From positions 8,537,823 to 8,601,822 of the forward strand of contig OY718803.1 of NCBI GenBank assembly GCA_963070105.1: a DNA stretch of 64,000 nucleotides, in the 5' to 3' direction. The stretch's first letter is position 1. The number at the start of each line of letters is the position of its first letter. This stretch comes from Litomosoides sigmodontis (lineage: Eukaryota > Nematoda > Chromadorea > Rhabditida > Onchocercidae). Position numbers and translations under genes: made by a program. The notes beneath the pieces were generated by a model. It was not told the DNA's origin. It saw only the letters and a list, made by a program, of their open reading frames with translations, and searched no databases. This document shows positions 53,192-64,000 of the stretch, one piece after another.

Positions 53192-54603
53192 TAACAACCG
53201 AAATCTATGTGTACATTTAGAAATTTTTGATTTCAACAATTTAATAAAATGATCGTAGGTAAAATTTTTTTTGTGGGTTTTAAATTCTCGACGAGTATCT
53301 TCTTAAATAACATTCGTGAAAGTTCAATTTCGAGAAAATAATGGCAAAGTAAATAAATTAACTGCAATAATTGACGTTGCAAATATCAACGATGTTTTAG
53401 CGTAATTAATAATTTAACGCTCAATTCTCAACTTATCAGCTTTACAACTAATTTTGTAGTAAAAAAAATTTCACAAAACACTGTTAGTACAATCAGGAAG
53501 TTTTTTTGTGTTCTCAAATTTCTCAACTTTTTTTTTCCACTAAATGCAAAAAATTGATGGAAAAGCTAAGACGAATAGTTTGATATCATTGAGAAGAGGA
53601 GGAGAGGAAGGTTGAATGGGTAACTTCGAATTGTTAAATTTGAAATGATGATATTTCCGCAATATGCAAAACAATAATCGTTTAAAAAAATTCCTAAACG
53701 GATAATTTATTTATAAAATAATTGACAGCGATAGTGAAGAAGTGCATGAATGGACGATAAAAACTATGAAAAAGCACGGATATTAGCAAACTTGTTCAGC
53801 TACTACTATATTGGCATCTGATGTAATATCTTTTATGAAAGGACGATATGTTTATCAATGTTTGGCAAATAATTGTTTTAATTAATTAATTAATTAATCA
53901 ATCAATCAATTAATATCACTCAGCCATATTGTCATTGGTAGTGTTATTGATATTGATATTTGTTATAGATTAGAAGTACGTTTGATTTTAGTTAACTAGC
54001 AGAAATTATTTCAATTTTTTTTTGCTCCTACAAAGCGTTTGAGCGAAAAAAAAAATCGTCGAACAGATTTAGATTCACTGAAATGAGCATTCCAACACAT
54101 ACATATATATTTATATCGACTGATTGCTTGAACTAGTATTTTTTATTGATCCATACGTATCTTTTTGTTTAAGCGATTTAATCATAAATTTAAATCATTA
54201 AAATTGGGAGGAAGTTTGAAAATTTTAAAATAAGCGTTGAAAAGTTGTTGAAATTTTTACAAAGATAATAATAGCAATGGGTAATAATCATTATAATGAT
54301 GGTAATTATCAAAGATTTTACTCCAATCGCCTTTTTTAATTAAAAAAAAAGACACAATTAGCAAAAGATTAAAATATCGGAGTGAACAATGTCTTGAAAG
54401 AAGAAACTGTCCTATCCAAGGTGTATTGATATAAGACAGAAAGTGAACAATGTTATTCACCAAAATGATGTATAAATGAGAGAAATAACCCTTTGGATTG
54501 ATATAAACATGAGAAAATGTTGGATTAATTTGGAGAAATTAGAGAAAAAGAAGAAAAGATAAGCTATATGTTATCACTAACACTTCATTATTATTATCAT
54601 TAT

Positions 54604-55180
<577 letters not shown>

Positions 55181-58018
55181 TTAGTGCAATAATCGTTCTG
55201 CAGAAGCGATAATTCATTAATATGAGATTGCAAAAGTTAATTCGCATAGTAGTCTGCAGCATTTTTTTCGTTTTAGAAGTTAGCGAGAAGGAGAAGCTCA
55301 GGTTAGTTGGAAACGTAGATTAATTACGTGATGGGGAAGCGGAACTGAATGAAAAAATATGCATGAAAATAGGTGGTAATAATTAATTGAACTATAAATG
55401 CTTGTTTATGCTAGCGATATTCGCAATCGTATCAAAACAGAACAAATTTTCATTTTGTTAAGTCTTTTTTATATCGATGAATCAATTGGATAATTTTGAC
55501 TCAGTTTAAAAAAAGAGGCGAAAAGGAAAAAGAAAAAGGAAGAAAGTCTTTCTCTCTCTCTCTCTCTTTCTCGCTTTTACTTTTGTCTTCTTCTTTCCCT
55601 CTTTTTTAATGTATCATAAATTTATGATTTCAATTTCCTTTAGCTTTTCAATTTTATGATAATAAAGATGCTATTTACTTATGAAATGAAATGTTATTAC
55701 AATAAGGGATAACAGGAAAATTTTATTACAACTTTTAGTGCGACCATTCCTTTTGGTCGCTCCTAATTTGCAAATTAATTAATTTGCTTTATCAGAATAA
55801 AAATATTGGTGAGCTAAATTTAGCTTTGGGGATTGAAGAATTACGGGGAACATCAATCACAGAGCATTGTCGTGCTGAAATTTACTTCAATTAGCCATCC
55901 GAACTCAGTCAATCAATGTCGTTTCCCGTTCAATATTGTGAAATTAAAATGAACTTGAATTTGGAATGTCGCGGGTAAAATTATCAGTTTTCGATCGCCG
56001 AAGCATTTCCCATTGTGTAATTCTGTGATGCGCAAACAGAAGAGGAATAAGAGTAGCGGGTTTGACAAAGCAACCGAATCGGTTTTTTCGGTTATTTTCT
56101 CGTAGATGCCGTAGGTACTAGCTGTTGTGGTTTTACCGCACTCTCACCGATAAGCAAAAGGAGGACATTAGACATAAATTAAATAAATAAATTAGATTTT
56201 GAAAATGAGCAGGTACAGTATAGCAAGCAACTAAATGAATGTGATTATTTCCGGAAATGGACGAGAAAAGTACACTATTAGTAAGGATTTTTACACCAAA
56301 ATATTTCATACTTTCTAAGTTTGAATAACTGTGGAAAACAGGTTTAAATTGCAATGCTTGGCAGTTGCAAACGTTACAGTTATTAGTTTCAAATTTTAGT
56401 CTGAGAAAACATTTAGTGAAGTGGAAAGTACAAAAAGAGAAAGTGAAATTAGGCGATGATACTTGATGAAATTTATATTTCATGCTTCATGCAAAAAGGG
56501 ATCTATAGATTTCTCGTTTCTTCCATTTCTCCAAATCAGTGGAAGAACTCGTTCATTTTTTTTAATCCTTAAAAGGTATAGTAGGAAGAATGATTATTGA
56601 ATCATTGAATGCCGAATGGAATCAATATAAGCAGCTCCGTTACGATAATAAATGTTAACCTGTCAATTCATGGCTTTTTGTGTGATGATGAATTAAGTCT
56701 TAGTTTTGACAAATAGTGAGTAAAAGAAAAAATCTCAAATTAAATTACATTAAACACCGAAAATGGTTGAGAAACATTTTGCGTATCTTTTTAATAGTAA
56801 CGATAGAAGAAAAAGTGATGGAAAAAAGCTGGAAGAAACAGTCACATTTTGCTCTAACTAATTCCCATTTCTCTGTGACAACAAGGAAAACAAAACAGTT
56901 AGAGGTTTTATGAGATGGCAATATCCTCTTCAAATAACACAAAAATCATATTTAAATTCAAGAAGTCATCTATCTAACTAATTGTTCTTCCATAACGATT
57001 TCTTGCAATTATCCAAAATTGCTTTGATATACGAAAGACAATAGTCATCCTCACGACATCTCATGAACTTCCGTGCCGCACAGCAAATTCAACAAAGGTA
57101 AAGGTAAAGCACAACAAAGGTAAAGTGGCAAATTACAAATGCAACGATATTAATCGCTAACACAGGTTGCGCACGTCATAAAAACCATTTGTTACCGTTG
57201 AGAAAAGCATTCATTCATTTTACGTAACTGAATGAGCTGCAACTGACTTTGACTGCAACTTATTTTCCGCCAATACCAATTACCTCTTACTTCTGAAAAT
57301 CGAGTTAAGTTACACTGAACAAGTCTGCTCCGAAATTTCATGTAAAATAGATTGAATTAATGTAATGAATGCAGTTTTAGATGAAACACTAAGTCTACGA
57401 TTGGATTTAAAACATTAAACGATCACTTAATAACTAAACCACTCCTCTAAAATACGTGCAATATCAGTGAGTTGTTGTTGCATGAGTAATTACTGGTTGT
57501 AACGGAAGTTTCACACGTGATGAATTATAGTGAATGTTGTAAATTCATACCTTCTTTTTTGCAAAGCGATGAAAAAGGGGACAGAAAAACAATAAACGAT
57601 TTTCTTTCCATTCATTTGTACTGTTAATTCCCGCATGTGCGGAATTTTTATGCAAAAATTTGCAAAACAAAAAGAACATACGGATAAATGCAAATCAAAT
57701 ATGGCCTGCTAAAATGAGAATTTCATTACTGAAAACTATGACAAATTATATAGTCATTTCCAGCATGATAATTCATACCCTTTGAATAAGAAAAAATAAA
57801 TAAGTGATACACGCAAGAAAAAACAAGGAGGAAGAAAGTGAAGAGGAAAAATTTACAAGGAAATACAGATAAGCTGTATACTAACCTGGTTTATTCATTT
57901 ATTTTGCGAAATTTTTTCTGAATGCAGGGACACAATTTACTGCAATTTTTCTAAGAAAACATCGATTAAAAGAAATTCACAATCGAAATAGATCATTTCT
58001 ATTGTAACAAAAACAATA

Positions 58019-58057
58019 TGAAAAGTCAAAAACTATTATGTAGTTTTTGACTTTTCA
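58019..58057. repeat. Perfect 17-bp inverted repeat with 5-base loop
   Basis: TGAAAAGTCAAAAACTA is followed by loop TTATG and then its exact reverse complement. Pairing does not extend beyond the 17 bp. Confidence 0.9.
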
Positions 58058-58741
58058 GAAAATCATTTAAAGCTAATTTAACCATATCAACCCAAAATAA
58101 AATTAGGAACAGAAGGCAAAAAAATGGTCTGAGATAAGGCGCCGATGCAATACGACAGCTGCACGACAATAATAAGTAAAAAAGCTGTCATAAGAATTCT
58201 AGATTATAAACCTTACTTGAAAACAATTGAAATTCGAATTTGCAATAAAAGCTGTAAATGGGAAGCAGAAAGTGTAATAACCTGAGAGAAACGAACCAGC
58301 AAAGGTTTCTGTTATGCTCACACTCTTTGTAAATGAATAAAATTTAGAATTTCAGTGGTAGTAATAACAGTAACAAAAAATAAATGAATAATACAATATG
58401 AAGGGAAAGACACAAAAATCCAACGCAGCGTCCCACCAGCAAAAGTACTGCATATAAACATTAAGACAACTATGTACATAGACAGCATATCAACTAATCA
58501 CAGTCATTATTAAAAGATAAGCATAAGTAGAAAGATGGAGATAATTTACTGTTAAAGCGTAATATGTTTGAAATTAGGGTATTGAGCTAATTCATTATCA
58601 AGGTTATTCGCAAGAATTTGAGGCATCTATTCTCCTCGAAATAAGGAAATTAATGACTTTTCGAATGTACAGTTGCACCTTGAGTACATAAAGTTTTCTG
58701 CAGTGCTATGCAAAATTACATGAATTCATAAATGACAAGTT

Positions 58742-58747
58742 TTTATT
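58742..58747 (-). terminator. Probable poly(A) signal of the propeller gene
   Basis: AATAAA on the minus strand about 172 bases after the stop codon at 58919. Confidence 0.5.
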
Positions 58748-58918
58748 GATAAAACTGGTTCAGAAACAGGAAGTTTTATGTTTTATCAACTACATTTCTT
58801 AACTTTCCTAACCAAATGAAAATTAAATTAGAAATCAAAGAATATGTCATCCTTTTTCATCCATATTTGGATTTGAATTCAAGCCGATTCGAAAGAACGT
58901 TCTAATCTCTGTTTGAGA

Positions 58919-61900
58919 TTAAACCTGATTCGGTTTTCTCGTTGGCCTTGGTAACGAAGTAGCTCTTCTATCCGATTTCGGCGATTCTAAGGTGGTTGTA
59001 CAAGGCAGTGCTAATACTCCATTTCTCAAATACCTTACACAAATAACTTCACGACGAGCAAAGCAAGTCATATAGATCCAATCACCCTGAAAAACAGTCA
59101 CAAATATTTGTCTTTGTTATAATATTTAATTTGGTACTGAAATACCTTCAAACAGTTTCATTAATTAAAGAGACAGGCATAAGCTTTATTTTTCAGCTAG
59201 TAATGTGATATCCATTAATTTTTATGCAAACAAATCTAAAAGAGGTAAACAAAAATATTACATGAAATATATAAACTTACATGTGCAGCGATTCCAAGAG
59301 CTTCTTGAGGGCCCAGTGGGTTAGGAATAATAATTTCTTTTACATGACGCATTCCTTTCGTATTGCTCAACAATGCCCATAAACGACTAGTAGCATAGTC
59401 AAGTACCAACAAATTCCCAAGCTGAAAGAAATGAGTACGCTAGAAGTTGAAAGTTAACCGACACCAAATAATAACTTTGTGTACTAGTTGTGACTAGGAT
59501 ATGAAAGCACTATCATGTTGACAAATGTATTTACTAACCGAATCAACAATAGCACTGGCCGGATTTCTTATGTATTCATAAAGTTTGTAAGTTTTCGTTA
59601 AGTCATATTCGTTAATTAGAGTACCAGTGTGATCCGCTACAAAGAGCAATATACGGTTTTGCGCCGCGTCACATGTCAATAGCACAACTGCTCTAAAACC
59701 GGATTAAACGATAGCTTGGATTGAATGAATAGAAGATCAAAAGATTGGATTTAATGAAATGTTATTGAGATTTCTTCCTTAAGGTAAATCTACGATTCTG
59801 TTCAGTTATCAATACCTTATCGGATAGAAATTTTAAACATATTCGATCAAAAGAATCTCTGATCCTAGGAAGGACTGTTTAAAGTTCCAAACAAATTTCA
59901 AAATAAACTTGTATTCGGCTTGATCTTCAGCCACTTGAAGGTATTGGTACCGAGTTTTCCTCGATTCTTTCAAAATCTTCCATCCCTCAAAAAGAAAACA
60001 AATTTAAAAATTTTAGGCACTTTTTAAGTAGATAAGTAGATTTACACTTTAGTTTCATTGCTACAAAGGGTTAGAAAGAAGTCTATAAAAATTTGACCTT
60101 TCTGGAGTGATTATACATCCATATTGCTGAACGATTGTTGTCCCCGGAAACTGCAAATAATTCACCTCGTGGGCTTACTGTTATCCATCGCGTTCTACTC
60201 AACTCAATCTTTGGCTCTTTGGGGCAAGGAATTACCTGTGAAGAAGGGCATACATCATGAACAACGGAACATTATGGCAATTTCATAACATTAAAAATGC
60301 ATTAAAGAAACCGAAGTTATTCAAAAGAAGATTTACCTCTACTTTTTTGAAACGATTTGTAATATCAAATGCATATATGCTTCGCCCCTTGCTATGCATC
60401 ACGCTAACTAGAAGACGCCAATTTGTCGGGTCAACAGTCAATGATGACGCCGAACCGTCGCGTGTTGGCAAATGATGCAAAACTTCTCCTTTACATGTCA
60501 CTATATATACACCTGGAACGAGAAGACCTTGAAATCTTGAAATCAGACTCGCAGCAACAATGTACGTTGAGAAAACCGCTCTAAACATAGCTGACATAAA
60601 AATTTGAGTGGGATAACCTGAAGTTGTGATGCCAGATCGCTGAAATAAAATTTGAGGTTCCAAACCGAAAACGTCAACCCATGTTTTAACGTTAAAACGG
60701 TAAAGAGGGTGAGCCAAAGAAATATATCAAGAACCTAAACAATCCTGTGAAAGTTTACCTCCGCAACTGTCCGAAACAGCAAGCAATTGCTTTTTGGTGA
60801 AAATGTTGGGTAACGAAATAATATCAATTGGTCGTGAAAACAGCCGTTCACCGAAACGTAGGAAATTTGGCTCCGTTGATAGGTTCCCTAATGTAACGGT
60901 GGTTGATGTTGACAGATTACAACTGGACATCGTCTGCTCGAACAGCGGAGCTTGCATCTGTAAAGCAAAAAAGAGTATTCCGAAGAAAATTTCAATTTTG
61001 AAGAACTCCAAATTGTCCAAAAACCGAAGTTCATAGAATGAAAATATAATGTGGACTTGATTATTTCAAAAGAAAGAGGAATTGATTGGTAAATGGTGCA
61101 TGTAGACGAATCTCAAAGAAAAAGGAAAACGATGCCAAAATCCATCCCTATTTTCATATATTAGTATGAAAGAAACACATGAAGTTTTATTTTTACAGAT
61201 TTCCCTCTCTCTCACAGATGTACATGCTTTCTTTTATCCTTCGAAATCAGAACTGAACACAATGCAACACATTCATGATTGCTGCAACAATGAAATGACC
61301 AAATAGCTAATTTAAAGTAATGATAAAACTAACATCACGACTATCGTATGAGCTATCCGTCTGGCACAAAGGAATGGAAGACGCTGCCGAAGGACTTGTC
61401 GAACTGGAAATATATTACAAAAAATCAAAACATACTAATAAAAGGTTACTGCAAGAAGGTATTAAACTTCTTTAATTCTCGGTTTTACAAGCCTTAAAGT
61501 ATGAAAAGAACAGAACAACGCAACAAATGAATAATGAACACGCAAATAAGCAATACATATTACTTGAAAGCTTCTTCTTTCAAAGCACAAGCTGAGTCTG
61601 ATTCGTCAGTGAATGAGGATTCTCGGAATGATTGCTTCTTCATTTCACGAACCTGAAATCAAAAAGCAAGAAAAATTTAAAAAGTACATAAATAAATAAA
61701 TGAACGAAGAAAACAAATAAAAAGATTCAATAAAAAGAATAAAGTAAAAGTAAACGGATACACTAATGAAGTTAAAAGCATAAAAGGAAGGTGAGATGAA
61801 ACAGTAGAGGAATATAAAAGAAAGTGGGTGAAATAATAAGTGAAAAAACAGGCTACATTGAGATAAAATTTTTTAACTTCAAAACATACAAAGACACTAG

Positions 61901-64000
61901 GTTCAAGTGGTATCACTGTCCTGTTCTCTTCAGAAGATAACTGCTTATCGGACATTTTGTCAGGATTCGATTTTTCTTTCGCTAATTCACTGAATGGTCT
62001 TGACTTAATTGACGGGTCATTTTCGGAGCAGCCTGCGGGATCATCCGCAGAAATAAGCGTTGGCAGAGAAGTCGCTGCCCGTTCCAGTGTTACAGATGCT
62101 GATTTCATCAGCGAAAAACTGAAGGCAAAATGTAAAAAAAATTATGACATTTGTGAAATTAATTAAGAACTTTAAGAAACCCCGCACATCGTAAACCATC
62201 AATATTACCTCTTAATTTCCTCAAAAGAGTGTCGTTTGTAAAAGGATCTTTTTTTATATTAATTTATTCAAATCAAACCTTTGAGCATATAATTTGCTTA
62301 AGTCTTTAACTATTTCAGAAACAACGAAATGATGAATAACACCTGAAACGCAAGTTAAAGACAATTTAAACCTACAATGTGAAAAAAAAAACTACATAAC
62401 TAAAAGGTCTCATTACCAGAACATAGTCAGAATCTTGGAAAAGAACGATGTACCCATTTTTCACGCTACGGCAACTCCCAAAATGTTGTGTCCGCTGTCC
62501 AGTTAACCCATCTTCTATTTCCGGTTTCTCAATCAAGTATTTGGCGCAGTCAGCAGCATTCCATGCTGATGGTAACGCAGCGCTAAATTTTATTTGACAC
62601 GAATTTTGTTCCTGGAAAAAGTAAGTTTATTAGCATGAAACTGCAAAATTATTTGGTCCTCAATGGTTTTTGCTTCATTTTCCACTTTTTTCCTATTTAA
62701 TGAAGTATTTTTTTCTTTTACACTCCAAAAGGTTTCTAAAAAATCTTTCGTGGTAAGAATAAAACCAGATAAAAATTTTTTCAAACTTAAAATAACTCAC
62801 GTCTCCATTATCACATGCGATATTTGCCATATGGCAAACTTCAGACACCAAATTCCTAAGTCTAAAAAGATCTGTTAATAAATTTTAAAATCGCAGTTCG
62901 CATTAATATGATGAATGAACTAGAAAGTTCTTTTATTACTTGCTCCCATTTTACGAGAGCAGAGCATAAGTGGTGGAAAAATTTAATTCAAATCAATGCG
63001 TATTCGAAAAACTTTTTGCTGATAACACTAACAGAGAATTACAACAAACCGTTCAGGATCTTTGGTGCACATAGTCCAAACTCGATGAGCTGGCCTATTG
63101 GGCGATAGCATATGATAAGGTGGTCGACTAAGTACCGAAGAATTACTATCTCCCAACTCGCACAAAGCCTTAAAATTTGAAAACTCCTATACGTACACTG
63201 CTCAAATCTCCTTAATGAATGAAGTGTATAGATTACGAATGGTTCCATCATGCTTTTGTGTAACAAGTCTACTCTAATTATCTTACAGTGTGCTGAAGTA
63301 TGGATTAATGTTTTATACTTTTAGTGAATAAAAAGTATGAATCTCAAAAGAGTTACAGTTTTTTTTTCAAAGTATCCCATTCAAATTTTAATTAGGAAAT
63401 AATCAAACATATTAGCTTGTTATTTGGAAAAAAATCAATTGAGAATAATAAATCAAAATAAATGTACAAACTCTGTTGAGCCGCGAAATGAGCAAACGAT
63501 CCGGTTCATTCAATTCCTCGAGACGTTTCCGGAGCAGATCAACCAAGTGACATTCTAACTAAAATTGAAACTAAAGATCAGCTTTCTAAACAGAACAATT
63601 CTCAATTTCTAGAATAGAAGCTTCAATAAAAGACGAAAAACAGTTGACTTGAATGTTTCTTTGATCAGCAATATTTTAAGATGTCTCCCATTCCACCTTA
63701 TGAATGATTATTAGTGGTTTTTCATAACTAGATTTTTCAGCACGCAGATAACTGCGGTGGAAGCTTAAAAATTTTTTAGTGCTTGAAATATACTGAAGCA
63801 GTGTAACTTTTTATAGATTGTTGCTGCCCAAAACTATTAAGTCATTTTGCGTAAAAAGTATCCTAGATACGCACAGTAGCGGTGAATTCACGTATCTGAA
63901 TTTCAAATTCCTTGGCAAGATTAGACCGTGTGGAGCACCTTCCTTCTAACGCCTGCATTATCGAACGGTACAGCTCCTGCTGATCCCATTTACCACTACG
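58919..64000 (-). CDS. Beta-propeller-like protein, possibly divergent TRIM-NHL (5' end outside window)
   Basis: Open at the right edge. Exons read: 63875-64000, 63472-63558, 63050-63168, 62801-62861, 62417-62611, about 62272-62339 (tentative), 61890-62118, 61564-61652, 61334-61403, 60759-60957, about 60337-60640 (5' part unclear), 60098-60235, 59909-59985, 59539-59692, 59281-59421 and 58919-59086. The N-terminal part is helical (LVDLLRKRLEELNEPDRLL) and Cys-containing; a Ser-rich linker follows (SFRESSFTDESDSA). The C-terminal half looks like beta-propeller blades: RPIDIISLPN..LLAVSDS, WITVSPRGELFAVSGDNNRS, LLFVADHTGTLINEYD, LGNLLVLDYATSRLWAL. Coiled coil plus propeller fits the TRIM-NHL order, but RING and B-box would lie outside, so the family is an inference. 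C. elegans NHL-1-like proteins are the nearest guess. Confidence 0.65.

Overview
The window is AT-rich nuclear DNA from a nematode, most likely a filarial-type (spirurid) parasite. The evidence is many short exons with GT..TTTCAG introns, AG trans-splice-like acceptors a few bases upstream of several start codons, and gene families with clear C. elegans counterparts. No bacterial, viral or transposon genes were recognised. Exon coordinates below were read by eye from splice signals, with reading phase matched across nearly every junction. They should be treated as good to a few bases.

Left third (1 to about 28.15 kb, minus strand): one giant gene, an ANC-1/nesprin homologue. It starts near 28.13 kb and runs off the left edge. 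Roughly 44 exons encode about 3,900 residues here: a paired CH actin-binding domain (25.1-21.3 kb), then a long helical, spectrin-like rod. The rod ends in a very large, almost perfectly repeated module: bases 5532-7465 recur at 1-1934, introns included. The membrane (KASH) end is not in the window.

28.2-33.7 kb: gene-free spacer with a 48-bp perfect palindrome, CA and GA/CT tracts. 33.7-36.85 kb (minus): complete GMPPA-like gene (GDP-mannose pyrophosphorylase alpha/regulatory subunit, about 429 aa). 38.3-41.2 kb (minus): complete tfg-1 (PB1 domain, coiled coil, P/Q-rich tail; COPII/ER exit sites). The two are collinear, 1.5 kb apart, and both concern the early secretory pathway.

43.85-48.3 kb (plus): tax-2-like cyclic-nucleotide-gated channel beta subunit, 14 exons, read divergently from tfg-1. 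49.4-52.4 kb (minus): an unrecognised glutamine-rich protein with a long poly-Q/E tract, convergent with tax-2. 52.4-58.9 kb: gene-poor, with a 570-bp TTA array and a 17-bp-stem hairpin. 58.9-64 kb (minus, open at the right edge): a helical plus beta-propeller-like protein, possibly a divergent TRIM-NHL protein.

Functionally the set is housekeeping and neuronal: nuclear anchorage, sugar-nucleotide supply, ER export and chemosensation. The unusual items are the repeat structure of anc-1, the long microsatellites, the palindrome, the poly-Q architecture and a few splice/frame anomalies.
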